DNA from: Tangfeifania diversioriginum
GTDB lineage: Bacteria; Bacteroidota; Bacteroidia; Bacteroidales; Prolixibacteraceae
Direction: 5' to 3'
NCBI GenBank assembly: GCA_945873105.1
Contig: CAMCBW010000024.1
Coordinates: forward strand, 1-64,000
Length of the DNA: 64,000 nt
Notes under the pieces: generated by a model
The model's input: the letters and a program-made list of their open reading frames with translations, nothing else
What the model was told of the DNA's origin: nothing
Database searches by the model: none
Translations under genes and position numbers: made by a program
Shown here: piece by piece, positions 9,192-17,968 of the stretch
Layout: each line of letters opens with the position of its first letter
How positions within the stretch are numbered: the first letter of the stretch is position 1

Positions 9192-11336
9192 ATGAGAAAA
9201 TTGCTTGCATCGCTGCTTCTCCTTTTGACTGTCACTTCAAGCTATGCCGTCGAAGGAATGTGGATTCCTACTTTGCTGAAACGATACAACATCGAAGAGA
9301 TGCAAAAAATGGGGTTTAAACTTACGGCAGAGGATATTTACGACATCAATCATGCGAGCATGAAGGATGCAGTGGTTCTTTTTGGGTCGGGTTGTACAGG
9401 CGAGGTAATATCCGGAGAAGGGCTCCTGATCACCAACCACCATTGTGGTTTCGGACAGATTCAGAAACACAGTTCCGTAGCGCATGACTATCTCACCAAT
9501 GGCTTTTGGGCAAAAAACAAGGCAGAAGAGTTGGCAAACCCGGGGCTTTCCGTGCAGTTTCTTGTGAAGATGGAAGAGGTTACCGCATCCATTTTAAAGG
9601 GTGTCTCTCCGGAGATGAGCAACGACAGTACCCGTAAAGTGATCGTTGCCAACATAGAGGCTGTAAAAAAGAGTTACCAGGATAAAAACAAATACCAGGT
9701 TGATGTTAAACCACTTTTCTATGGAAATCAGTACTTTGCCTATGTTTATGAAGTTTTCAGGGATGTAAGACTGGTAGGTGCTCCACCTGTTTCGATTGGC
9801 AAATTTGGCGGAGACACTGACAATTGGGTTTGGCCGCGTCATACCGGAGATTTTTCGTTGTTTAGAATTTATGCAGGCAAGGACAACAAACCTGCCAGCT
9901 ATTCGCCCAACAATGTTCCCTATCACCCTAAAAAATTCTTCCCAATCAACATGAAAGGTATCAGGGAGGGGGATTTTACCATGGTATTTGGCTTCCCGGG
10001 TTCTACGCAGGAGTACATTCCCTCCCCTGCCATCCGGCTCATCATTGAAAAAAGTAATCCAAACAAGGTAGATGCCCGCACCATCAAATTGGGAATCCTG
10101 GAAAAGCAGATGGCAAAGGATCCGAAGGTGATGATCCAATATGCCTCAAAGTATGCCGGAACCTCGAATGCATGGAAAAAATGGCAGGGTGAAACAAAGG
10201 GTTTGATCCGGTTGCATGCCATCGAAAGAAAACAAAAAGAGGAGCAGGCATTTGCATCCTGGGTGAATCAGGATGGAAGCAGAATTCAAAAATATGGCAC
10301 CATCCTGGGTGATTTCAACAAATTATACTCCGAACTATCAGATATACAGATTGCCTATGACTTGTACAATGAATCCGTAGCCCGGGGATCCGATATCTTC
10401 GGCTTGATTTCAAGGTTCGATCTGATGGTACAGTCTATCAGCGACACTGCAAAGTTCAACAAGCTCAAGCCTGCTTTGGAAGCCTGGTTGCCCGGTTATC
10501 TCAAAGATTACGACCAAGCAACGGACCAATTGGTATTGCCGGCTTTGCTAAAAATCTATGTAGAAAGAGTGGATCCCAAACACCTGCCGGGAAGGTTGAA
10601 CTCCCTAAAATCTGACCTGATGAATCCCAATTTCCTCCAGTCGGCCTATCAAAAATCAATATTCTCAGATAGCTTGAAAATCAAATCATTGATAGCTGGA
10701 TTTGATGCAAAAGCAGCCAGAAAATTAAAAAAGGATGGGCTGTACGAGCTCTACACCACCATTTCCGGTCATTATGCCAAGAACATTGAACCCAAATACC
10801 TGAAGTTGACCCAGGATATTTTAAAGGTTCAAAAGTTGTATATGGCAGCGATACTTGAAATGAAGGCTGATCAACGGCTCATGGCGGATGCCAATCTGAC
10901 CCTCCGGGTTGCCTATGGAAAGGTTGAAGGATTTGAACCAATGGATGGAGCTTATTACGAATACTTTACCACCCTCAAAGGAATCATGGAAAAGGAAGAT
11001 CCAAAAATTGCAGATTATTATGTTCCTGAAGGGCTGAAGCGCTTGTACCTGAGCAAAGATTATGGACCCTATGCCAACTCAACCGGCGAGGTGCCCGTAG
11101 CATTTTGTGCCTCCAACCACACCACCGGAGGTAATTCCGGCAGTCCGGTACTCAATGCCAACGGAGAGTTAATTGGCGTCAATTTTGACAGGTGCTGGGA
11201 AGGAACCATGAGTGACATCCTGTTTGATCCGGAACGTTGCAGAAACATTGCGCTGGATATCCGCTATGCCTTGTTTATCATCGACAAGTTTGCCGGAGCC
11301 GGCTATTTGCTGAAGGAGATGAACCTCATACAATGA
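9192..11336 (+). CDS. dpp11: S46 dipeptidyl peptidase, DPP11-type (Asp/Glu specific)
   Basis: A 714-residue secreted serine exopeptidase of family S46, full length, with signal peptide (residues 1 to about 19). The triad is visible as His84 in ITNHHCGF, Asp220 in WPRHTGDFS and Ser649 in GGNSGSPV. The S1-site residue is Arg667 in FDRCWEG; in Porphyromonas gingivalis DPP11 the equivalent Arg673 gives preference for Asp/Glu at P1, whereas DPP7 has Gly there. The enzyme should therefore release dipeptides ending in acidic residues in the periplasm. The gene ends inside a heptamer repeat that forms one arm of an inverted repeat with the end of the facing NUDIX gene. Confidence 0.92.
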   Translation: MRKLLASLLLLLTVTSSYAVEGMWIPTLLKRYNIEEMQKMGFKLTAEDIYDINHASMKDAVVLFGSGCTGEVISGEGLLITNHHCGFGQIQKHSSVAHDYLTNGFWAKNKAEELANPGLSVQFLVKMEEVTASILKGVSPEMSNDSTRKVIVANIEAVKKSYQDKNKYQVDVKPLFYGNQYFAYVYEVFRDVRLVGAPPVSIGKFGGDTDNWVWPRHTGDFSLFRIYAGKDNKPASYSPNNVPYHPKKFFPINMKGIREGDFTMVFGFPGSTQEYIPSPAIRLIIEKSNPNKVDARTIKLGILEKQMAKDPKVMIQYASKYAGTSNAWKKWQGETKGLIRLHAIERKQKEEQAFASWVNQDGSRIQKYGTILGDFNKLYSELSDIQIAYDLYNESVARGSDIFGLISRFDLMVQSISDTAKFNKLKPALEAWLPGYLKDYDQATDQLVLPALLKIYVERVDPKHLPGRLNSLKSDLMNPNFLQSAYQKSIFSDSLKIKSLIAGFDAKAARKLKKDGLYELYTTISGHYAKNIEPKYLKLTQDILKVQKLYMAAILEMKADQRLMADANLTLRVAYGKVEGFEPMDGAYYEYFTTLKGIMEKEDPKIADYYVPEGLKRLYLSKDYGPYANSTGEVPVAFCASNHTTGGNSGSPVLNANGELIGVNFDRCWEGTMSDILFDPERCRNIALDIRYALFIIDKFAGAGYLLKEMNLIQ

Positions 11337-11481
11337 TTTTTGATTTTGGATTTTCGATTTTCGATTTTGGATTGCGGTTCCATTAAGTAACTTTCAAAAA
11401 TTTTGAAGGAATATCACCTTTTGTTCAGAAAGTAGTTTCGATTTTACGCCATTCCAAAATCGAAAATCCAAAATCGAAAAT
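11335..11481. repeat. Inverted pair of period-7 repeats between convergent genes (GATTTTN word)
   Basis: The left arm has five full heptamers and a part of a sixth (GATTTTT, GATTTTG, GATTTTC, GATTTTC, GATTTTG) at 11335-11373. The right arm at 11454-11481 has four heptamers of the complement (CCAAAAT, CGAAAAT, CCAAAAT, CGAAAAT). Both arms touch the stop codons of the flanking convergent genes, so transcripts from either side can fold on a long hairpin; a bidirectional terminator role is likely. Confidence 0.7.
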
Positions 11482-12548
11482 TATTTTAGAATACCTGTTT
11501 TCTTCAGCAGATGGTATTCATGCTCAAAATTGGGGGTGAAAACTGCCTTTCCAAGATTTTCTTCGATCTCTTTGAATTTCCAGTATCTGCCTTCTGAAAT
11601 CTCCTCTGAGCTTAAGGCTGCAGGAGTTCCCTGTCGTGCAATAAAGCAGTAGACCAGTTCTGATTCAATGGCTGAGTCCCAGCGGTATTTAAGGGCTGGA
11701 ACTGCCTCAAAATCGGCAAGTCCGATCTCTTCCAGTGCCTCCCGCTTCAAGGAATCCTCAATGTTTTCGCCATAAGCCAGGTGTCCTCCAACAGCGGTAT
11801 CCCATTTGCCGGGCTGTACCAATTTTGTAATGGCTCTTTTCTGGAGGAAGATCGAATGATCCGGGCCCAGTAAATGCAAATGTACCACCGGATGAAGCGT
11901 TCTCGACCCATTGTGGCAATAGGAACGGAGTGCTTTACCCAGGATCCTCCCCTCTTCATCGACCATCGGAAGCCACTCTTCGTGGTCGGAGTAGACCGGC
12001 TTATTTCTGGTTTTAATTTTTTGGCGCAACAGTACAAATCCAAAATAGCCCCCCATCATGATAAAGAGCAAAAAAGTGCTGACAAAAGCCCAAACCTCCT
12101 TGCTCATGAAGAAGGCTGCCCAAAGCACCAAGATGATGTGGACCAGCAGCAGCCAAAACATCAGCCACAAATTCTTTCTGAAAAGAATCTTCTGGTGATC
12201 ATTTAAAGCTACTCCTTTTAAGTATCTCTGCGACATTGCCCCCAGTGGATCAATGCGAGTAAAGAGTGAAAGGGAGAGGATGAAAACCATTACCATGTCG
12301 ATCATGGCAGGCTTTACTTTGAAAAAAATATCATTCTCGAACAGGAAGGACAAGGAGGAGAGGGCAAAAAGAAGAAGGATATCCAACAGTACAAATCGGT
12401 CCAGTCTCTTTTCCCTGAGGTAGGTTACCAATAATTCGATTACAGCAATTGATACGGCAACCGCCAGACCAACTTTCATTCCCCACAATTCATCTGCCAG
12501 AATATAGGCCAGCAGGGGGATTAATCCCGGTATCAGTTTTTTTAGCAA
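11481..12548 (-). CDS. NUDIX hydrolase fused to an N-terminal multi-helix membrane domain
   Basis: A 355-residue protein. Residues 1-175 contain about five or six membrane helices and resemble intracellular septation protein A/VC0807-type membrane proteins. Residues 190-355 are a NUDIX domain: the box reads G-x5-E-x7-REALEEIGL, the exact G-x5-E-x7-REUxEExGU pattern, preceded by HPVVHLHLLG and GKWDTAVGGHL. The NUDIX part resembles isopentenyl-diphosphate isomerase-like or general NUDIX hydrolases. The only start near the natural N-terminus is a TTG at 12548, ten bases after the FKBP stop; the first ATG is at residue 24 and would cut the first helix. Substrate unknown. Confidence 0.75.
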   Translation of the reverse strand: MLKKLIPGLIPLLAYILADELWGMKVGLAVAVSIAVIELLVTYLREKRLDRFVLLDILLLFALSSLSFLFENDIFFKVKPAMIDMVMVFILSLSLFTRIDPLGAMSQRYLKGVALNDHQKILFRKNLWLMFWLLLVHIILVLWAAFFMSKEVWAFVSTFLLFIMMGGYFGFVLLRQKIKTRNKPVYSDHEEWLPMVDEEGRILGKALRSYCHNGSRTLHPVVHLHLLGPDHSIFLQKRAITKLVQPGKWDTAVGGHLAYGENIEDSLKREALEEIGLADFEAVPALKYRWDSAIESELVYCFIARQGTPAALSSEEISEGRYWKFKEIEENLGKAVFTPNFEHEYHLLKKTGILK

Positions 12549-12558
12549 GGCAGAAATT

Positions 12559-13125
12559 TCAATGCGACAGAATATCCAGTTCTTTTGGTAATTTTTGAAT
12601 TACTTTGAAAGTGTCGGTGGACTTGTATATTTTCACCAGTGTCACGTAAAAGACCAGGTTGGAATAGGCAGGGATTGTGCTTTGAGGATTGCCTCCATAG
12701 GCAAGATTGGATGGCAGTATCCATTTGGCTTCACCACCTTGTTTCATCAGGGTAATGGCCTCTTCCCAGCCTGCAACTACAGAACCGGCACCCGATGTAA
12801 AGCCAAAGGGCTCATAATTTCCAGAAGCATCAAACAAGTATCCATCCTGAATACCTACCGTATCGTTGTCTTCAATCAGGTAGCCGCGGTAGAAAACCTT
12901 GACATAATTGCCTGTAACGACTGAGTCGCCAACACCTTTCTTTGTCTCGATGTAATACAATCCTGATGCGGTTGGATAGGCACCCTTGTGGTATTTTTTG
13001 ATGTATTTGCTCAACAAATCCCTCTCCGCATCACGCATTTCCTGACTGGTTGTTTTGCCGCAAGACGCGAATCCAATGACCAAAAAAGCGACAAAAACCA
13101 GATAAATATATTTTCCCAACTTCAT
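12559..13125 (-). CDS. FKBP-type peptidyl-prolyl isomerase lipoprotein
   Basis: A 188-residue lipoprotein: the signal ends in FLVIGFASC. The C-terminal FKBP domain contains GNYVKVFYRGYL, the GAGSVVAGWEEAI stretch matching the FKBP VIxGWxxAL core, GGEAKWILPSNLAYGG and FYVTLVKI. It catalyses proline isomerisation of exported proteins in the periplasm, or is a chaperone. The ATG at 13125 is chosen; a longer frame starts 30 bases upstream without a signal. It lies just upstream of the NUDIX fusion gene, possibly in one transcript. Confidence 0.88.
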   Translation of the reverse strand: MKLGKYIYLVFVAFLVIGFASCGKTTSQEMRDAERDLLSKYIKKYHKGAYPTASGLYYIETKKGVGDSVVTGNYVKVFYRGYLIEDNDTVGIQDGYLFDASGNYEPFGFTSGAGSVVAGWEEAITLMKQGGEAKWILPSNLAYGGNPQSTIPAYSNLVFYVTLVKIYKSTDTFKVIQKLPKELDILSH

Positions 13126-13279
13126 TACTAACCTTATTATTTCGAGTAAACACAATTGCAGTCACAATGGTACTAAATGTTCACGACCTTCTCAACTATT
13201 TGCCGTACCCCGCAGGTTGAACTCCGCAAAATTAACCAAATTTAACCCTAAGCCAACGCTGAAAATATAAAAATCACCT

Positions 13280-14317
13280 TTATTGCTGACTTTCTTTCTT
13301 TAGATCAGCCAAATATTGGGGCAACAATGCAACCCATTTGTCAACCGCCTCCTTCAGGGATTGCCGGGATTCTCCTCCGGCGGCATTGTGATGGCCTCCT
13401 CCGCCAAAGTGTTGAGCGGAAAATTCGTTGGCAGCAAAACTGCCGGTTGAACGAAAGGAGATCTTGATCTTATCCTCATTTTCCATGAAAAATGTTGAAA
13501 AGACAATACCTTCAATGGAGAGCGGATAGTTGACAAATCCCTCAGTATCTCCAATTTTGAAATTGAACCTTTTTAATTCTTCCCTGGTCAGAGAGATATA
13601 GGCAGCATGGTACTCCGGAAATATCACCATCTTCTCCGACAAAGCAAAACCCAGGAGCCTCAGTCGATCTGCACTGTTGGTGTTGAACAGGGATTTCTGA
13701 ATTTTCAGCTGGTCAGCTCCCTTGGCGATTAACTCAGAAACAGCCCTGTAGAGCTCAGATCGTTTGGCATTGTGGCTAAAGGAGGCTGTATCTGCTATGA
13801 TTCCGGTTAGCAGTGCAGTTGCACCGGCCTGATCCAGCATAGCTCCCCATCCCATTTTGACCACAAAATCGTATACCAGTTCAGCCGTAGAACTGACCTG
13901 GGTGTCTGAAAAAAGGAACGGCGTATCAATGATCGGCAGCGGATGATGATCGATCAGTACTACCATTTTCTTCAGCTGGTCCAGCTTCTTTTTGACCTTT
14001 CCAACTCGCTTCGGGTCATTGAAATCGAGGTAAAACAGCAGATCAGACTCCTCCATGATCTTATTAGCTGCCGCCTCATTCTGCTCATAAACCATCCAAT
14101 CCCTGTAATCTTTCATTCCCGGCACCAAATGCGGAAACTCTGTCGGATAGATCACGGTAGATTGAAACCCCGCATGCTGCAAAACTACATGAAGTCCCAG
14201 GGAAGATCCAAGCGCATCACCATCCGGATTGGCATGTGTCAGCACGACTACTTTTTGGACATGATCTGTCATCCATGCTAAGAGGGATTTACAGGATTCA
14301 ACATTGATATTGGTCAT
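13280..14317 (-). CDS. nrnA: DHH/DHHA1 phosphoesterase, NrnA-like oligoribonuclease/pAp phosphatase
   Basis: A 345-residue cytoplasmic DHH-family protein. Motifs are in the family order: THANPDGDALGSSLG, the LDFNDPKR strand, VLIDHHPLP (DHH), SFSHNAKRSE, and the DHHA1 GGGGHHNAAGG loop near the C-terminus. Such proteins degrade short RNA oligomers (nanoRNA) and dephosphorylate 3'-phosphoadenosine 5'-phosphate. Length matches the family. The neighbours do not suggest a special role. Confidence 0.88.
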   Translation of the reverse strand: MTNINVESCKSLLAWMTDHVQKVVVLTHANPDGDALGSSLGLHVVLQHAGFQSTVIYPTEFPHLVPGMKDYRDWMVYEQNEAAANKIMEESDLLFYLDFNDPKRVGKVKKKLDQLKKMVVLIDHHPLPIIDTPFLFSDTQVSSTAELVYDFVVKMGWGAMLDQAGATALLTGIIADTASFSHNAKRSELYRAVSELIAKGADQLKIQKSLFNTNSADRLRLLGFALSEKMVIFPEYHAAYISLTREELKRFNFKIGDTEGFVNYPLSIEGIVFSTFFMENEDKIKISFRSTGSFAANEFSAQHFGGGGHHNAAGGESRQSLKEAVDKWVALLPQYLADLKKESQQ

Positions 14318-14524
14318 GAAGATATATTTTTAACCTCGCTGCAAAATTAATCTATTCTTGCACAAACCTCTTCCTCCGGTTAAAATGAATTTGAGACTGT
14401 ATAATTTGTTAACACAGAGAATAATTTTCTTTTCACCGAAGAATAAAGATCTTTAGCTAATGTCTTCCCCCAGGCATATTGCCGCAAACATACCCTCAAC
14501 CCTTCCCTTCTGCTGAAATATTGC

Positions 14525-14532
14525 TATTTTTG
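14525..14532 (+). promoter_or_regulatory. Bacteroidota -7 box TATTTTTG for ndk
   Basis: TATTTTTG fits TAnnTTTG and lies 34 bases before the ndk ATG. The gap 14318-14566 between the divergent nrnA and ndk genes holds no other recognised element. Confidence 0.5.
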
Positions 14533-14566
14533 ACAAATCATTCACCAAACAGATAAAAAAAACAAA

Positions 14567-14986
14567 ATGGCACAAAATCTTACCTTCACCATGATCAAAC
14601 CATGTGCTGTGCGCAATCAACACATAGGTGCAATTCTTAAAATGATTACGGAACATGGCTTTCGGATCAAAGCAATGAAACTTACCAGGATGACCCGCGA
14701 GAATGCGGAGGCATTCTATGGAATCCATGCTGGGAAACCTTTCTTTGAGGGATTGGTCAGCTTCATGTCCTCCGGTCCAATTGTGGCTGCCATCCTTGAA
14801 AAAGAGAATGCCATTGCCGATTACAGGGAATTGATCGGTGCTACAAATCCTGCCAATGCTGCACCAGGCACCATCCGTCAGCTTTATGCCGAATCATTTA
14901 CCGCCAATGCCGTTCATGGTTCTGACAGCGATGAAAATGCCATTGTAGAAGGATCATTCTTCTTTTCACAGATGGAGCAGTTTTAA
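14567..14986 (+). CDS. ndk: Nucleoside-diphosphate kinase
   Basis: A 139-residue Ndk of usual length. The N-terminus [12 protein letters not shown] is the family start, and the phosphohistidine motif reads NAVHGSDS, exactly the active-site signature. It transfers the gamma phosphate between nucleoside triphosphates and diphosphates in the cytoplasm. A 98-base heptamer repeat lies directly downstream. Confidence 0.97.
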   Translation: MAQNLTFTMIKPCAVRNQHIGAILKMITEHGFRIKAMKLTRMTRENAEAFYGIHAGKPFFEGLVSFMSSGPIVAAILEKENAIADYRELIGATNPANAAPGTIRQLYAESFTANAVHGSDSDENAIVEGSFFFSQMEQF

Positions 14987-14988
14987 AG

Positions 14989-15086
14989 GGGGAGCAGAGA
15001 GCAGAGGGCATGGAGCAGAGGGCATGGAGCAGAGGACAGAGAGCAGAGGGCATGGAGCATAGGGCAGAGAGGAGGAGACAGGGAGG
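14989..15086. repeat. Fourteen uninterrupted heptamers (AGAGGGC/ATGGAGC words)
   Basis: Reading in steps of seven from 14989 gives GGGGAGC, AGAGAGC, AGAGGGC, ATGGAGC, AGAGGGC, ATGGAGC, AGAGGAC, AGAGAGC, AGAGGGC, ATGGAGC, ATAGGGC, AGAGAGG, AGGAGAC, AGGGAGG without a single indel. It is purine-rich on the plus strand, starts two bases after the ndk stop and precedes tpx. Minus-strand open frames across it are repeat artefacts. No complementary arm is visible in this gap. Confidence 0.85.
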
Positions 15087-15211
15087 TTGGAAGGAGAAAA
15101 GAAATTCCAACTGGTGAACCTCTTTTATTGGGATTTCGTATAATCGGGTTTAGAAAAAGATTCCGAGATTGTTTTCGCAATCATATTCACATTGATTTTA
15201 AATAATTAGAA

Positions 15212-15721
15212 ATGAAAGAAAATTCAGTAAAAATTACATTTGGAGGAAATCCATTGACCTTGTTGGGAGATGAGATCAAAGTGGGTGATAAAGCTCCTGA
15301 GTTTGCAGCAGTTGGCGCCGGTTTGGCACCATTCAAGCTATCGGATGTTGCAGGTAAGACAGTCGTGGTAGCGGTATATCCTTCCATTGATACCGGCGTT
15401 TGCGCTGCGCAAAACAGAAGATTCAATTCAGAGGCCAATCAGTTGAACGATGTCGTCGTGTTGTCCATCTCCTGTGATCTGCCTTTTGCCCAAAGTCGTT
15501 TCTGTGCGGCAGAAGGTCTTGCCAACATCAAAACCATATCCGACCACAAAGATCTGGAGTTTGGTCAAAAATATGGTTTCTGGATCAAAGAGTTACGTCT
15601 TCTTGGACGTGGTACAGTGGTTATCGACAAGTCGGGTATCGTAAGGTATGTCGAATATGTTTCCGAAGTGACCCATGAACCCAATTATGAAGCTGCTCTG
15701 GCTGTTGTCAAGAGTCTTTGA
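15212..15721 (+). CDS. tpx: Thiol peroxidase (Tpx-type peroxiredoxin)
   Basis: A 169-residue atypical 2-Cys peroxiredoxin. The peroxidatic Cys lies in YPSIDTGVCAAQNRRFN, the Tpx version of the TxxC motif (usually TPVC; here Gly replaces Pro). The resolving Cys is in SRFCAAEGL. The N-terminal GGNPLTLLGDEIKVG strand pair is typical. It reduces hydrogen and alkyl peroxides using thioredoxin. The preceding 120 bases contain the heptamer repeat; a convergent hairpin follows. Confidence 0.95.
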   Translation: MKENSVKITFGGNPLTLLGDEIKVGDKAPEFAAVGAGLAPFKLSDVAGKTVVVAVYPSIDTGVCAAQNRRFNSEANQLNDVVVLSISCDLPFAQSRFCAAEGLANIKTISDHKDLEFGQKYGFWIKELRLLGRGTVVIDKSGIVRYVEYVSEVTHEPNYEAALAVVKSL

Positions 15722-15771
15722 TCGTCACTTAACCTGGCAGTTTATTGCCAATGTATTGAAATTACAAGCAG

Positions 15772-15807
15772 AACCCTGGAAAAGAGCCAACTATCTTTTT
15801 CAGGGTT
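15772..15807. terminator. Bidirectional hairpin terminator between tpx and the facing esterase gene
   Basis: AACCCTGGAAAAGA pairs with TCTTTTTCAGGGTT across an 8-base loop, one G-T wobble in 14 pairs, followed by a T run on the plus strand. It sits between convergent genes and overlaps the last codons of the esterase. Confidence 0.75.
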
Positions 15808-16660
15808 TTTGCATCAAAGTCAGCTGCTTTAACCATATCTCAGCCAGTTTGGGCCAGGTTTCTGCCGCTACATTTCCCGGACGCAAACCATAACCATGTC
15901 CGCCATTGGCCATGAAGTGCAGCTCCACCGGAATTTTATGGTCCCTCAGTGCTGCTGCCATGACGAGTGCACTGTTTCCATGGGTATCGTCCGCTGTTGC
16001 GAAGATAAACATGGGTGGGGTATCGCTGCCAATGGTCAACTCTGGTGTGAGGCTTCTGTTGTCTCCCTTGTCGAGATAGGCAGGATAAATCAGCAAGGCA
16101 AAATCGGGACGGCAAGAGAGAGCGTCAAGAACATCTTCTCCCGGATACGATTTGACAGTGAACCGGGTACTGGCACGTGCACTCAAACTTCCACCTGCAG
16201 AGAACCCCATCACCCCCAATTTGTTGGTATTCAATCCCCATTGAGAGGCTTTGCTCCGGATGATGCGCATCGCACGCTGAACATCGTACAACGCTTCTGT
16301 TTGCTTGTTTGGTACCCGGTACTGCAAGACAAAGGCTGTAAACCCCAATTTATTGAGCCATTCTGCTACTTCATACCCCTCCTTGTCAATGGCAAGTATG
16401 TTGTAACCACCACCAGGACAAACAATTACACCTCCCCCATTGCCAATTTTTGCTTCTGGTTTGAAGACAACAAATGCAGGATTGGTTACATCCGTCAGTC
16501 GGATAACATCTCCACTGGTATTAGGAGTCTTAACTGGTACATGTTTTACGCCGGGTTCTCCTGGAACTTTACCTGGCCATAAGCGAATGGTATCCCTGCT
16601 CTGGGCAATGCCCAAAATAGAAAATGAAAAGAACAAAAAAACGGTCAAAGCTATTCTCAT
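15800..16660 (-). CDS. Secreted alpha/beta hydrolase, acetyl-xylan-esterase (AxeA/BD-FAE)-like
   Basis: A 286-residue exported alpha/beta hydrolase with a signal peptide (MRIALTVFLFFSFSILGIAQ). The oxyanion segment IVCPGGGYNILA, the nucleophile elbow VMGFSAGGSLS and the late Asp (FATADDTHGN) and His (NGGHGYG) form the expected triad. Similar proteins deacetylate xylo-oligosaccharides or other acylated glycans. ATG 16660 is preferred to one 39 bases upstream. Position next to a lactonase and the GH78/GH43 pair supports a role in plant or algal polysaccharide breakdown, by inference. Confidence 0.82.
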   Translation of the reverse strand: MRIALTVFLFFSFSILGIAQSRDTIRLWPGKVPGEPGVKHVPVKTPNTSGDVIRLTDVTNPAFVVFKPEAKIGNGGGVIVCPGGGYNILAIDKEGYEVAEWLNKLGFTAFVLQYRVPNKQTEALYDVQRAMRIIRSKASQWGLNTNKLGVMGFSAGGSLSARASTRFTVKSYPGEDVLDALSCRPDFALLIYPAYLDKGDNRSLTPELTIGSDTPPMFIFATADDTHGNSALVMAAALRDHKIPVELHFMANGGHGYGLRPGNVAAETWPKLAEIWLKQLTLMQKP

Positions 16661-16791
16661 GTTTAAGCTGATTTTATCGTTTGTTGTGAAACGCTGCATT
16701 GAAGAACACTTAAGCCAAAGTTCATTTGAATGTATGCAAGTGAAATAAAAAAATTTCGGGATATTTTCCAGTCCAGAGCAAAATTCATCTC

Positions 16792-17922
16792 TTATTTGAA
16801 AAGCAAACAGACAGGCTTAAAAGCATTGATTTGATGTGTAAAGGTCAGCAGACCAGTTACGGCATCCCGCCTGAATGCCACAATGTTGTCTGTATTTTGG
16901 TTGGCTACCAGCAAATAATCACCGGTAGGTGTCAATGTGAAATTGCGGGGCATCTCCCCTTTCGTCTCCTCATGACCAATCAATTTGATTTTTTGCTCCT
17001 TCTCCTGAACTGCAAAAATGGCGATACTGTTCATGCCCCGGTTTGAAACATAGAGAAAATTTCCGTCCGGAGATAGATGAATATCGGCACATGTGTTGGG
17101 CTTTGTAAAATCAGCGGGCAAGGTAGAAACTGTTTCTACGATCTTAAAACTCCCATCTTTCAAGAACTGAACAACCGAAACACTACTGCTCAACTCATTG
17201 GCCACAAAGAGTAATTTCCCGTTTGGATGCAGCGCCATGTGACGCGGACCGCTTCCCGGTATCATTTTAATTTCAGGGTACTTGTTTGGTTTTAAGGTAA
17301 AAGTCTTCTCGTCTATGGTATAAACTTTTATCCTGTCAATTCCAAGGTCTGCAACAAAAATTCTCTTTCCATGGGGTTCGAAAAGTGCACTGTGTACATG
17401 AGGTTTATCCTGACGTTTTGGGTCAAATCCCTGACCTGTGTGCTGGATAACAGAGGTTGCCTGGGATAACTCCCCGGTTGAATCAATCTGCATCAAGGCG
17501 ACATTCCCACCCGTATAATTGGAGGCTACAATTGCCCCATGTTCATTGACCGTAACATGACAGGTATGTGCACCGCCACTCGAGACCATGTTGACAGAAG
17601 AAAGATTCCCAGCGTCATCCACATTGAACAGCTCAATGTAACCCGTGTTTTGATTGCTTTCGTCCCGTGTCTCCCTGACTGCCAACAAGTATTTTCCATC
17701 CTTGCTCAAGGCGAGGTAAGATGGGTTCTCAGACAAGGCTGCCAACCCATTGCTGTGCAATTTACCGGTGGTCTGGTCCAGTCCGAACTTGTATATCCCT
17801 TCACTTTCGGTATCCGTATAGGTCCCGACATAAAAATGGAGTACACTGGCCTTCTCCTGCGGCTGTGCCCAGATTGTTAGTGAACAAACCAAAAGCATAA
17901 GCAGTATTGGTATTTTTTTCAT
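16792..17922 (-). CDS. Exported lactonase-family seven-bladed beta-propeller (6-phosphogluconolactonase-like)
   Basis: A 376-residue protein with a signal peptide (residues 1-19), followed by regular propeller repeats, each with a strand similar to SPDGNFLYVSNRGMNSIAIF or HPNGKLLFVANE. Residues such as HVHSALFEPHG and GSGPRHMALHP are typical of the Pgl/lactonase family (YbhE type). Known cytoplasmic members hydrolyse 6-phosphogluconolactone; exported homologues in Bacteroidota act on unknown sugar lactones. It lies between an esterase and a rhamnosidase gene, so a role in uronate or aldonolactone handling is plausible. Confidence 0.85.
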   Translation of the reverse strand: MKKIPILLMLLVCSLTIWAQPQEKASVLHFYVGTYTDTESEGIYKFGLDQTTGKLHSNGLAALSENPSYLALSKDGKYLLAVRETRDESNQNTGYIELFNVDDAGNLSSVNMVSSGGAHTCHVTVNEHGAIVASNYTGGNVALMQIDSTGELSQATSVIQHTGQGFDPKRQDKPHVHSALFEPHGKRIFVADLGIDRIKVYTIDEKTFTLKPNKYPEIKMIPGSGPRHMALHPNGKLLFVANELSSSVSVVQFLKDGSFKIVETVSTLPADFTKPNTCADIHLSPDGNFLYVSNRGMNSIAIFAVQEKEQKIKLIGHEETKGEMPRNFTLTPTGDYLLVANQNTDNIVAFRRDAVTGLLTFTHQINAFKPVCLLFK

Positions 17923-17960
17923 AATGAATGCATTATTTTGTTGTTATTACTTACCAGTAT

Positions 17961-17968
17961 CAAATTTA
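17961..17968 (-). promoter_or_regulatory. Candidate -7 box TAAATTTG for the lactonase gene
   Basis: On the minus strand TAAATTTG matches TAnnTTTG, 39 bases before the ATG at 17922. It overlaps the last bases of the GH78 gene, so the lactonase may be transcribed both alone and by read-through. Confidence 0.35.

Noticed and set aside
14898-15180. Minus-strand open frames of 65 and 70 codons over the heptamer array after ndk
   Set aside because: The frames are open only because three seven-base units equal seven codons; the predicted proteins are low-complexity repeats of Leu, Cys, Ser and Pro words and overlap ndk. They are repeat artefacts.
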